64,000 nucleotides of DNA from Motiliproteus sp. MSK22-1 (lineage in GTDB: Bacteria; Pseudomonadota; Gammaproteobacteria; Pseudomonadales; Balneatricaceae), in contig NZ_MIEQ01000049.1 of assembly GCF_001968815.1 (NCBI RefSeq), positions 91,757-155,756 on the forward strand, read 5' to 3'. The notes below the pieces were generated by a model, which saw only the letters and a list, made by a program, of their open reading frames with translations, was not told the origin of the DNA and ran no database searches. Positions within the stretch are counted from its first letter, which is position 1. Each line of letters begins with the position of its first letter. Position numbers and translations under genes: made by a program. This document shows positions 43,605-52,501 of the stretch, one piece after another.

Positions 43605-46088
43605 CAATTCAGTCAGATTTTCCGGGTCCAGGGGACGACTGAAATAGAAGCCCTGTATTTGGTCACACCCTAATTTTCTCAGGTAATTGAGCTGGTCGTT
43701 GTTTTCTACACCTTCCGCTACGGTTTTGAGTCCCAGGTTATGGGCCATTAGAATGATGGTTGATACCAGCTCCATATCATTGATGTCTTCAGGGATGCCC
43801 TCCATAAAGCTTCGATCAATTTTCAGGTGATCCAGAGGGATTCGTTTCAGTAAGCTCAGACTGGAATATCCAGTCCCGAAATCATCCATCGAGATGCTTA
43901 TCCCTTGTGAGCGTAGTTTTTTGAGGGTGTTTGCTACGGTATCTGCGTCTTCTATCAGACAGCTTTCGGTGATTTCCAGATCCAGGAATTGGGGAGGTAA
44001 TTTTGCACTTTCCAGCGCCAGCTGAACGTCGTCTTCCAGCTTACGGCGTTTAAACTGGTGGGCGGAAACGTTAACTGAAACCTGGATGGGCGCATGACCC
44101 AGGTTTATCCAGGAGCGGCATTGCTGACAGGTTTCTTTAAGCACCCATGCACCGATATCGCCGATCAGTCCAAGATCTTCCGCCAAGGGGATGAACTCAT
44201 CGGGAGGCACCAGCCCCAGGTCTTTGTCCCGCCAGCGTAACAGGGCTTCGACACCGATAATTCGGTTATCACTCAGCGCCAGCTTTGGTTGATAGTGGAT
44301 AAAAAATTCGTTATTCAGCAATGCAACTCTCAGCCGACTTTCCATACTTAACCGTTGCATTGATTTTGCGTTCATTTCAGCAGAATAAAGCTGGAAGCCG
44401 TTGCGTCCTGCATGTTTGGCCCGATACATGGCTGTATCGGCATTTTTCATCAGGGTGTCTCTATCGGTGCCATCGTCAGGGTAGATACTACAGCCCATAC
44501 TCGCAGTGATATAGAGTTCGCGATCCTCAAGTTCGATGCTTCGTTCAAGCATGTCAAAGGCACGTTGCACTATTCGATGAACAACGTTGGTGTTATCGAT
44601 TTCAGTCAGTAGCAAGACGATTTCATCTCCGCCTATTCTGGAAACGGTATCTCCTTCTCTGACGCAGGAAAGCAGTCGTTTTGCTACTTTGCAGAGTACC
44701 TGATCTCCGGCAGTGTGCCCAAGGGTGTCGTTGATACGTTTGAAGTGATCCAGGTCGATAAAAATGATTGCCAGTCCGTGCTTATCCCGATGTGCGGTGG
44801 CGAGAGCTACTTCCAGACGGTCAAACAGCAGCTGCCGATTGGGTAGTCTGGTTAGCGGATCATAATATGCCAGATTTTCGATAATGGCTTCAGATCGCTT
44901 TCGCTCGGTAATATCACTGAATATACCCGCATAGAGCATGCGTTTGTTTTCGTGATCTTTGATCGCTGTAATGGTTAGCCATTCGGGAAATACCTCACCA
45001 CTTTTTCGCCGGTTCCAGATCTCTCCCTGCCATGTGCCGGTCTCCTTAATCTGATTCCACATGCGGCTGTAGAACTCAGGACCCTGTTTCCCTGAGCTGA
45101 TCAGACTGGCGTTCTGGCCTAAAGCTTCACGTTCCGAATAGCCGGTAAGAACAGAGAACGCAGGGTTTACTGACTGAATGACTCCTTTCTGATCTGTCAC
45201 CATAATGCCATCCATGGATGCGTCGATTAGCGCATGAGCCATGCTGAGACTGTGTTCACTACGCTGAAGATCGGCCGCGCGTCGAACCAAAGCGGATTTC
45301 AGCCGGTTGACATAGGCATCTTCGATATTAGCGAGAATGTTAGAAAATGAAATGAGCCCTAATAGTGCCCCTTCATTGTCAGTGATTCCCAGATGGCGTA
45401 TGTGACGCCGATCCATTAATGAGCGGGCAGCCAGCAGCGTCATTGAGCGTGGAACGCAGAGTAATGGTTTACTCATCACCTCTGTAAGAGACAGGTGCAT
45501 TCGGTTGTGAGCGATCAATCGTACCAGGTCACGCTCTGTCAGCAGCCCGACGGGAGTGTTTTTATTGACAACGACAATAGCGTCTGCTCGATTAATCCGC
45601 ATTTGATGTACGGCCTGGGGTAATGTGCAATAGTGATCAATTTCAAGTGGCTTCGAAGTGGGAAGAATGGACTCCACTTCATTCATATGAAGGAAATACT
45701 CTGTATCCTGATGTCGGACTACATCACTTTGGGACAGTATGCCAAATAGTTTTCCTTCACTGTCCAGGACTCCAAGATGACGTACTCCACGTAGCTTAAA
45801 TTCATGGGCTGCTTCATCCAGGCTCAGCTCGTTGCTAATCGAGCTGAGTGGGGAACTCATAAGCTGACTTATTTCAGTACTCAGCAGATCGCTGGCGCCG
45901 TAATCAATTTTAAGGGAATCTCCTTCGGTCCAGATTCCGATAGGGATTTCATCTTGCACCACGATAATAGAGCTGCATGCATGCTCGCGCATTAGTTTTG
46001 ATGCATCTATAAGAGGCAAGTCCGGTGAACAGGTGATCACCTGTCTTTGGACAATGGAAGAGATTGATTTGGAGTGTTTGAATATCAT
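43584..46088 (-). CDS. CBS-CBS-PAS-GGDEF-EAL cyclic-di-GMP protein
   Basis: 834 residues, soluble. Four CBS motifs (about 1-250) form two Bateman modules, expected to bind adenosyl nucleotides (ILSQSDVVRH, GLLTERDLVRL, GLISFSNILAN are typical). A short helix leads to one PAS domain (about 285-400), GGDEF with the active-site variant GGDEI (486-490) and EAL (GVEALLRW, 614-616; DDFGTGYSSLSLL). GGDEI differs only at the last residue, so activity is possible. It is convergent with the CheB-CheR fusion gene and shares its PAS-GGDEF-EAL part. The protein could tie cyclic di-GMP to energy charge; that is inference. Confidence 0.88.
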   Translation of the reverse strand: MIFKHSKSISSIVQRQVITCSPDLPLIDASKLMREHACSSIIVVQDEIPIGIWTEGDSLKIDYGASDLLSTEISQLMSSPLSSISNELSLDEAAHEFKLRGVRHLGVLDSEGKLFGILSQSDVVRHQDTEYFLHMNEVESILPTSKPLEIDHYCTLPQAVHQMRINRADAIVVVNKNTPVGLLTERDLVRLIAHNRMHLSLTEVMSKPLLCVPRSMTLLAARSLMDRRHIRHLGITDNEGALLGLISFSNILANIEDAYVNRLKSALVRRAADLQRSEHSLSMAHALIDASMDGIMVTDQKGVIQSVNPAFSVLTGYSEREALGQNASLISSGKQGPEFYSRMWNQIKETGTWQGEIWNRRKSGEVFPEWLTITAIKDHENKRMLYAGIFSDITERKRSEAIIENLAYYDPLTRLPNRQLLFDRLEVALATAHRDKHGLAIIFIDLDHFKRINDTLGHTAGDQVLCKVAKRLLSCVREGDTVSRIGGDEIVLLLTEIDNTNVVHRIVQRAFDMLERSIELEDRELYITASMGCSIYPDDGTDRDTLMKNADTAMYRAKHAGRNGFQLYSAEMNAKSMQRLSMESRLRVALLNNEFFIHYQPKLALSDNRIIGVEALLRWRDKDLGLVPPDEFIPLAEDLGLIGDIGAWVLKETCQQCRSWINLGHAPIQVSVNVSAHQFKRRKLEDDVQLALESAKLPPQFLDLEITESCLIEDADTVANTLKKLRSQGISISMDDFGTGYSSLSLLKRIPLDHLKIDRSFMEGIPEDINDMELVSTIILMAHNLGLKTVAEGVENNDQLNYLRKLGCDQIQGFYFSRPLDPENLTELLNATIS

Positions 46089-46328
46089 TGATTTCGATTT
46101 TATATCGGGTAATTGCTGCTATACCCAAGACTGTATCAGCAAGTCCGTTATTGAAGTTGAATCGTCTCTGTTTAGCCTCCCTCAAAATCACTTTGGGAGT
46201 GATAAAAGGCTACAGGCTACATTACTGGGAATCTGAATTACCAGTATCAAGCTAAAGGTTGAATCACTAGTTACTGTAGTACTTGAGTTAGATCAGGTTT
46301 TTGGTTAAAAGAACCGTATGAAATCTGT

Positions 46329-48047
46329 TTACAGATTCCATTCTATCGTTGCTTTGACCTGATTACCGGGGGGCAGATACTGAAGATCCTTGCACAGGGA
46401 CTCAACCAAACAAATTCCACGGCCACTTAGCGGAGAATGTTCCTGCTGAGACTGAGATTGTTTCCATTGGGAATAGCAGAATCCTTTCCCGCTGTCCTGA
46501 ATACGGATAGTGAGCAGGGCAATCTTATTGTCTGTCTTGAAATTCATGGCTAGACGGACTTTTCCAGTGTTTAATGTGGCTAGCCTGCTCTCTTTTTTTG
46601 CAAAGAATTCAGCAAACCCGGCTGTACTTTCTTTGATTGCCGAAGGCAGTTCCAGCACGCCATGATCAAGTGCGTTCAGATAGAGCTCTGTTAATACAGT
46701 AAAAACTCTCTGGCTGTCACTTTGTGGGCTAACAAGCTCCTGTAGCTGGCTCATCGCCATGGGAACAGGGTCAACCGTTGCCAGGGATTGGTTTTCCAGG
46801 CAAATTGACCACTGCCAGTTCTGGTTTTCTAAACTCTTATGGTCGGATGGACTCTCAGATTCATTGTGCCGACTGGGATCCTGCAGGTTAAAAGGAATTT
46901 CCACCAGGCTGATATCATCATCTAATGGAACTTCATTACAGTAGTTATGAAGCTTGCGGGTAAGTACGCCAAAGGCGTCTTCTTGTTGCAGCCCTTCAAT
47001 AACCGCTGCCGCATAACGTTTTTCGCCAAAATAATCACCCAGATAGTTACGTGCTTCCAAAGCCCCATCACTGGATAGCAGCAGAGAGTCACTGACTACC
47101 AGGTCAATAACTTTAAAAACAATATCCTGCGCCAGGGGGGGATAAATCCCCAAGGGGGGATGAATGGAGGTAAAGTGCTGTTTGACTTTTTTAGCTTGCC
47201 GGTCAAGAAGCCATATGTCGGGCAAGCCGCCATTCCAAATGGATGCCGTACCCATTTCATGGCTCAATGTGACAAAGCTGGCAGACAGAAACATACCGGT
47301 CGGCAGAAGATTACAGAGTTTTCGGCCAATCTGCTGAATAATTTCAGGTCCGCTATAGCCCTTTGACGTCATTGCTCTGAAGGTTTCTGACAGTGGCAGT
47401 GCGCCTATCGATGCTGCCAGACCATGGCCGGTGAAATCACCCAGCAATAAATTGAGATCACCGTTAGGCCTGTAGGCTGTTAACAGAACATCACCACTAA
47501 AGGTAGAAGCCGGCTGCAGTAAGGACTGAAGTCCGGGATAGTCGATATTGCCGGAAAGAACCGCTTTGCTGAAAACCTGCTCTGCTATTTCCTGATCCCT
47601 TTGCATACGGCTATGCAGAGATTCAACCTGATGATAGAGGTCTCTATTACGTTCTATCGCAAACAACTTGGAGCGCAGTACCATTGGACTGAAAGGTTTA
47701 GTGAGAAAATCATCCCCCCCCGCAACAATGCAGGCGCTGAGCACTTCTTCGTCCTGAGATGCGGTGATAAAGATAATTGAGACATACTCATTGTCTGCTG
47801 CCTCACGAATTCGTCTTACCGCGTCGATACCGTTCAACACCGGCATTGCATAATCAATAAGAATCAGTTTAGGGTGGTGCCGTTGGTAGAGATCAACGGC
47901 CTCCTGACCATTAGCTCCCTCAATAACCTGATAATCATGGAGGGCCAGGACTTTACTGACTACCTCTCGGAACAGCTGATCATCATCCGCCACCAGGGCT
48001 GTTTTACCTACGCCGTTGGTTCCACCCAGCAAATCATCGAGAGACAT
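46329..48047 (-). CDS. REC-PP2C-HATPase partner-switching regulator, HsbR/CrsR-like
   Basis: 572 residues. The receiver domain has ADDD and phospho-acceptor Asp in LILIDYAMPVLNG (about 70). A SpoIIE/PP2C phosphatase follows (GDVLLTAYRPNGDLNLLLGD and FTGHGLAASIGALPLSETF, about 190-390). A C-terminal GHKL kinase domain has LYLNALDHGVL and QDSGKGF with SGRGICLVES. This architecture and length match HsbR of Pseudomonas and CrsR of Shewanella, which both phosphorylate and dephosphorylate a STAS antagonist. The STAS gene just upstream is the natural partner. It is the last gene of the chemosensory operon. Confidence 0.88.
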   Translation of the reverse strand: MSLDDLLGGTNGVGKTALVADDDQLFREVVSKVLALHDYQVIEGANGQEAVDLYQRHHPKLILIDYAMPVLNGIDAVRRIREAADNEYVSIIFITASQDEEVLSACIVAGGDDFLTKPFSPMVLRSKLFAIERNRDLYHQVESLHSRMQRDQEIAEQVFSKAVLSGNIDYPGLQSLLQPASTFSGDVLLTAYRPNGDLNLLLGDFTGHGLAASIGALPLSETFRAMTSKGYSGPEIIQQIGRKLCNLLPTGMFLSASFVTLSHEMGTASIWNGGLPDIWLLDRQAKKVKQHFTSIHPPLGIYPPLAQDIVFKVIDLVVSDSLLLSSDGALEARNYLGDYFGEKRYAAAVIEGLQQEDAFGVLTRKLHNYCNEVPLDDDISLVEIPFNLQDPSRHNESESPSDHKSLENQNWQWSICLENQSLATVDPVPMAMSQLQELVSPQSDSQRVFTVLTELYLNALDHGVLELPSAIKESTAGFAEFFAKKESRLATLNTGKVRLAMNFKTDNKIALLTIRIQDSGKGFCYSQWKQSQSQQEHSPLSGRGICLVESLCKDLQYLPPGNQVKATIEWNL

Positions 48048-48059
48048 TGATTAATACAC

Positions 48060-48410
48060 TCAGCTGATTTTGAAAAATCGGTTGAAGTTCGCTATTTCCA
48101 ACACTTTACGAACCATTGGTTGAGGATGACAGATGTTGATAGTGGCACTGGATTTATCCGCGTGCTCTTTCAGCAGCAGCAGCATCCCCAAGGCCGAGCT
48201 GTCCATGTATTCTGCTTTTGACAGGTCCACCCGGTAGCTTCTGGCATTTACATCGATATAAGAGTTGCGAAATTCCTTGTGTACTGAATAATCAAAACGA
48301 CCGGATACTGAAACGACAATAGATTGATCCTTTGTATCCATTGGGCTGACTTGAACTGGCATTTTTTGTACTCCATCTTTCAATTTACAATTAAGTTTAC
48401 TGTCGATCAA
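48060..48410 (-). CDS. STAS anti-sigma factor antagonist
   Basis: A 116-residue STAS protein. [20 protein letters not shown] includes the DSSALG loop whose serine is the usual phosphorylation site in RsbV/SpoIIAA-type antagonists. It overlaps the upstream chemoreceptor gene by 4 bp and is 12 bp from the REC-PP2C-HATPase gene. It probably alternates between a free form and one bound to an anti-sigma or effector protein that is not in the window. Confidence 0.88.
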   Translation of the reverse strand: MIDSKLNCKLKDGVQKMPVQVSPMDTKDQSIVVSVSGRFDYSVHKEFRNSYIDVNARSYRVDLSKAEYMDSSALGMLLLLKEHADKSSATINICHPQPMVRKVLEIANFNRFFKIS

Positions 48411-49633
48411 AACAGTTCAACATCTCCTTCATCCATGGAATGATTGAGTACTTTCTTACGATGCAACTCCTGATAGTTAGCTTTCAGGGAGTCCAGACGT
48501 TGACGTATAGTGCCATAAGCTTCATCGTTAAGGTCTTCGGGAACCTTGGTTATTTCTTCTGCTATTTCTATCATACACTGCAAATGTTGCTGTGCAGTCC
48601 CAAGGTTCTGGGTGACCATGTCATCGAACTGAATCGATCGCACAGCGTTACCGACAGCCTGTCCGAAGCGTTCACCCAAGACGGACATTTCACCGATGCT
48701 GTTATTCAGAAATTGATTGGTTTCGCTTATGTGCAAAAATATATGATCTACTTTTTCTTTCGATTCCAGACTGGCATTCATATCCGTGGCGGCCATATTT
48801 CCTACAGTTTCCCGAACATTGGCAACTGCGGTTTTAGCGCCGTTAATACGATCTCTTACCTGACTGTTCAGCTTGGAGGAGCGGGTAGACAGGCTGCGCA
48901 CTTCATCGGCGACGACCGCAAAGCCACGTCCGGCATCTCCGGCTCTGGCCGCTTCTATACTGGCATTGAGGGCCAGCAGATTTGTCTGTCCCGATAACTC
49001 TTCAATATTGGCAATCAAATCAAAAACTGCGTCCAACTGCTCGACCATATCGTCAATGTAATGCACAGCCTCCAGACTTTGCTTGCTGATATTGACAAGC
49101 AGCTCGATAAAGTCTTCCAGCATTTTTCCTGCTTCTTCAGCGAATGAATGAATTCCGTCGTCCTCATCGTTATCTTTGTGAGTGCTGTCGGATTCTGCGG
49201 TTCGATGATAAATTTCCCGCGCGATTCGTTCCTGCTGTTCTACCAGGTGGGTCATCTGACTAAAGCAATCTGATAGTGTCAGGGTGGAATCGTTAATGAG
49301 TTTAGTGGCACGGCTGAGCTCTGTATCCACTTCTGCTGACCCTTCCTTGATATTAGTGGCCAGGTGGGTCATCAGTTGCTGGCTATTCCTTATTGAAGTC
49401 TGTGCCACCGGGGACTCTTTTTCTGGTTCCGCTATTAATGGAATTCTTAGCGTCAGCCAGAAACATAGGGCGATTCCAAGTAGCTCGACTATCCATCGGC
49501 TCCAATTGTCGATAGCGAAATAATTTAGTATTTCGATTGATACGATTGTGGTTACAAGGGTGGCACAAATTAATAATTGACGAGCTTTCATCCTGGATAA
49601 ACCTCGTGTATCGATCCTGTTGTCGGCCTGCAA
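48407..49633 (-). CDS. Short methyl-accepting chemotaxis protein without a large periplasmic domain
   Basis: 408 residues from a TTG start with AGGA 5 bases ahead (an alternative ATG is at 49591). Two hydrophobic segments close together near residues 20-36 and 46-62 leave almost no periplasmic loop. The signalling tip [20 protein letters not shown] (about 235) and [15 protein letters not shown] identify the MCP domain, but the flanking helices are short. The C-terminus is [10 protein letters not shown]. The last five residues are the same as those of CheD, encoded two genes upstream. It may sense membrane or cytoplasmic state. Confidence 0.85.
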   Translation of the reverse strand: MQADNRIDTRGLSRMKARQLLICATLVTTIVSIEILNYFAIDNWSRWIVELLGIALCFWLTLRIPLIAEPEKESPVAQTSIRNSQQLMTHLATNIKEGSAEVDTELSRATKLINDSTLTLSDCFSQMTHLVEQQERIAREIYHRTAESDSTHKDNDEDDGIHSFAEEAGKMLEDFIELLVNISKQSLEAVHYIDDMVEQLDAVFDLIANIEELSGQTNLLALNASIEAARAGDAGRGFAVVADEVRSLSTRSSKLNSQVRDRINGAKTAVANVRETVGNMAATDMNASLESKEKVDHIFLHISETNQFLNNSIGEMSVLGERFGQAVGNAVRSIQFDDMVTQNLGTAQQHLQCMIEIAEEITKVPEDLNDEAYGTIRQRLDSLKANYQELHRKKVLNHSMDEGDVELF

Positions 49634-49735
49634 TATTCCTGAATACCATGCACAGAGTGCAGTATTGGCTGATGACTGTTTTCGAAGCGCCTGGTCTGAA
49701 TTATTATGTCCCCAATGTTGCTTGATCTCACCTTG

Positions 49736-50812
49736 CTAGCTGACATTTCGGTGAAAGTTAATAATTGCGGAAGCGACCAGTTCCAATGGACAGGTTCTTT
49801 GGGCTGCGCCAAGTTTGACGGCCTCTCCCGGCATTCCCCAAACGACACTGGTTGCCTCGTCCTGAGCGATAGTTTTAGACCCGTTTTCTTTCAATTCAAG
49901 CAGTCCCTGTGCGCCGTCTTTACCCATACCTGTTAGCAGAATACCCATTGCGTTATGCCCCAGTTGCTGAGCCACAGAACGGAAAAGTACGTCAACTGAA
50001 GGCCGATGACGACTGACAGGGGGGCCTTGATTCAGTCGGCATAAAAACCTGGCGCCGTTGCGTTCAACCATAAGATGCTGATCACCTGGAGAGATATATA
50101 CATGACCGGGAAGTATCGGCTGTCCATCCTCTGCCTGATAAACCTTCATGGCACAGCAACTATCCATTCTGTTGGCAAAGGGTTTACTAAATGCTTCAGG
50201 AATATGCTGAGTAATCAGGATAGCAGGAGAATCAGCGGGTAGGGCGATCAGCACCTCTTTTATGGCTTCCGTACCACCTGTTGATGCTCCAATGGCTACG
50301 AGCCGGTCAGTAGTGCTAAAGCTGATAGGTCCCTGAGTTTTTGGTAATACACAGTCAGCATTATTCTCTTTGGGGACGTTTGGGGGGGTTGAAGGAAGAG
50401 CTCTGACCTTGGATTGTGCTGCGCTTTTTACCTTACTGACAATATCTTCAGTTAACAGGGCAAGATCCTGTGCCACCCCAACTTTGGGCTTGGGAATAAA
50501 ATCTATAGCCCCCAGTTCCAGCGCGTTAAAAGTGACCTCTGCACCTGTTGTTGTCAGGGAGGAAATCATTACTACGGGCATTGGCCGCAAGCGCATAAGA
50601 TTTTTTAGAAAAGTGATGCCATCCATTTTTGGCATCTCTACATCCAGCGTTAATACATCCGGGTTGAGCTGCTTGATCTTTTCACGAGCCTGATAGGGGT
50701 CAACTGCTGTCCCGACGACCTTAATGTCTTTATCCTGATCCAGAATAGTACTGAGCAGCTGACGAATAAGCGCTGAATCATCGACGATCAGTACTTTAAT
50801 CGGGTCCTTCAT
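49736..50812 (-). CDS. cheB: Chemoreceptor methylesterase/deamidase CheB
   Basis: 358 residues. An N-terminal receiver (VDDSALIRQ; phospho-Asp in [12 protein letters not shown], about 57) is linked to a methylesterase domain with catalytic Ser in [10 protein letters not shown] (about 174), His in TQHIPEAFS (about 200) and Asp in GMGKDGAQG (about 296). It removes methyl groups from receptor glutamates. It lies 95 bp after cheD and 102 bp before the short receptor gene. Confidence 0.95.
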   Translation of the reverse strand: MKDPIKVLIVDDSALIRQLLSTILDQDKDIKVVGTAVDPYQAREKIKQLNPDVLTLDVEMPKMDGITFLKNLMRLRPMPVVMISSLTTTGAEVTFNALELGAIDFIPKPKVGVAQDLALLTEDIVSKVKSAAQSKVRALPSTPPNVPKENNADCVLPKTQGPISFSTTDRLVAIGASTGGTEAIKEVLIALPADSPAILITQHIPEAFSKPFANRMDSCCAMKVYQAEDGQPILPGHVYISPGDQHLMVERNGARFLCRLNQGPPVSRHRPSVDVLFRSVAQQLGHNAMGILLTGMGKDGAQGLLELKENGSKTIAQDEATSVVWGMPGEAVKLGAAQRTCPLELVASAIINFHRNVS

Positions 50813-50907
50813 AGTCGAGGTTTCCTGGCTGTTGTATTAATGCTCTTTGCTGGATCCATACTTTCTATTCTCAGTGGGTACTGGCGTTTTTTGTCCGATC
50901 AATTTCC

Positions 50908-51534
50908 CTAGAACAGCTCTACATCGCTTTCCAATGACTGTTCCTGCAATTGATCCCGATAATGAACTTCACGGTCAACCAGGGTGTTGTTATGAAAGCT
51001 ATTTAGTTTTTTGACTTTCAGCACCCCGGTTATCGGGTTGTACAATAGCTTTCGCGGTCTGTCACCGCCCAAATCTTCAGCGAGGGTGGCAATACCTTCA
51101 ACGGCTAGATAGTTACGGGCAAACTCGATATTCTGTCGGCCCACATCTCCCATGCTGGTGATGATTTTGCCACCGCCAACAAGCTTCGCCTCCAATCGCT
51201 TCCGGTTTCCGCCAAATTTCAGTATGGCGTTGATCATTTGTTCCATGGCAAAGCAGCCATATCGTGCAGCGGATCCGTCCAGGTCGGTAGTGCCACGATT
51301 ATTCTGTGGCAGCATAAAGTGATTAACCCCACCCAGTCCCAGCAACTTATCGCGAATGCATGCGGAGACACAGGAACCCAAAACAGTGCCGATCAGTTCA
51401 CTGTGTCGTGTAACATAAAACTCGCCGGGAAGTATCTTGGCGACAAAACATTGTCTGTGTTTATCCCAATAACGGTTTACCTGCTCAAAGCCGGGGAAGC
51501 AGGGTTGCATTTCAGTTATTGTTAAGGCTGTCAC
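50908..51534 (-). CDS. cheD: Chemoreceptor glutamine deamidase CheD with DVELF tail
   Basis: 208 residues. The CheD Cys-His-Thr site is present: Cys in LGSCVSACIRD (about 54) and His in GGVNHFMLPQN (about 71), followed by RYGCFAMEQMINAI. It deamidates receptor glutamines and in some species binds CheC. The C-terminal 40 residues extend past the catalytic fold and end LESDVELF, the same final five residues as the short chemoreceptor of this operon. The codons differ (GAT-GTA-GAG-CTG-TTC versus GAT-GTT-GAA-CTG-TTT). Confidence 0.92.
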   Translation of the reverse strand: MTALTITEMQPCFPGFEQVNRYWDKHRQCFVAKILPGEFYVTRHSELIGTVLGSCVSACIRDKLLGLGGVNHFMLPQNNRGTTDLDGSAARYGCFAMEQMINAILKFGGNRKRLEAKLVGGGKIITSMGDVGRQNIEFARNYLAVEGIATLAEDLGGDRPRKLLYNPITGVLKVKKLNSFHNNTLVDREVHYRDQLQEQSLESDVELF

Positions 51535-51581
51535 CTGCTTTGCCCTCTTAAATGTGCTAACAACTCAGAACTAATGTTTCG

Positions 51582-52445
51582 TTAGTGTTTGAGCCGGTAG
51601 ATTGTTTGCCCTACTGCCTGAAAACGATCCGTGGTATTGTGCAACGTTTCTGAGTGACCTATAAACAGATGTCCCTGTGGTATTAATAAGTCAGCCATGC
51701 GGTTTACCAGTTTTTTCTGGGTCTCTTTGTTAAAGTAAATCATTACGTTGCGGCAAAAAATAATGTCGAATGGGCCTTTCATCGGCCAGGGACCCATCAG
51801 GTTTAAGGGGGTGAACTGAACCATCGAGCGCAGTTCAGGTTTTATGCGAACCATATTGCTACGCTGTCCTTTACCCCGCAGAAAAGCTTGTTTTAGGATT
51901 GTCTGATCAAGTTTTTGTACTCTCTCCTGGTCATAAATACCCTTATCCGCAGCAGCCAGTACACTGGTGTCAATGTCTGTTGCCAGAATCTGTGCACTCT
52001 GGCCTTTATGCAACAGAGGACTCAGCGTGATTGCTATGGTGTAGGGTTCTTCACCGATAGAGCAGCCTGCTGACCAGATTTTTAGCGTATTGGTTCTTTT
52101 CAGCAATGATGGCAGCTGTTGTCGAAGGTACTCGAAGTGATGAGGTTCCCTGAAAAATGACGTTAAGTTGGTTGTTAGTGCATTAATAAAATTAACAAAC
52201 TCTTCAGGGCCTCGATCAGGGTTGTCGAGCAGTTGTAAATACTGCTCGATTCTGGAAAGCCCTAATACTCGTAATCTACGGGTGAGCCGGTTATAGACCA
52301 TATCTCGCTTAATATCGCTGAGTACGATACCTGCGTGATCATTAAGTCGTTGTCTGACACTTTCAAAGTCTTCGGCAGTGAACCCAAACTCCCGTTGCTT
52401 ATCAGACGCTGACGCTTTTATTATCTCGGCCATGTTGAATGCCAT
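51582..52445 (-). CDS. cheR: Chemoreceptor methyltransferase CheR
   Basis: 287 residues. The N-terminal helical domain contains NALTTNLTSFFREPHHFEYL, and the SAM-binding domain SAGCSIGEEPYTIAITLSP (about 125), DIDTSVLAAADKGIY and FDIIFCRNVMIYF. It methylates receptor glutamates. The first receptor gene upstream encodes a C-terminal EWEEF pentapeptide, the kind of tether bound by the CheR beta-subdomain. Confidence 0.95.
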   Translation of the reverse strand: MAFNMAEIIKASASDKQREFGFTAEDFESVRQRLNDHAGIVLSDIKRDMVYNRLTRRLRVLGLSRIEQYLQLLDNPDRGPEEFVNFINALTTNLTSFFREPHHFEYLRQQLPSLLKRTNTLKIWSAGCSIGEEPYTIAITLSPLLHKGQSAQILATDIDTSVLAAADKGIYDQERVQKLDQTILKQAFLRGKGQRSNMVRIKPELRSMVQFTPLNLMGPWPMKGPFDIIFCRNVMIYFNKETQKKLVNRMADLLIPQGHLFIGHSETLHNTTDRFQAVGQTIYRLKH

Positions 52446-52501
52446 CTCAATAGAACGATTTCAACGAAATCTTCTTAATTTAAGCTGCTTGTATATAACA
52501 A

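Noticed and set aside
46322..46337. AATCTGT-TT-ACAGATT palindrome over the stop codon of the REC-PP2C-HATPase gene as a terminator
   Set aside because: The loop would be too small and no T-run follows on the minus strand.
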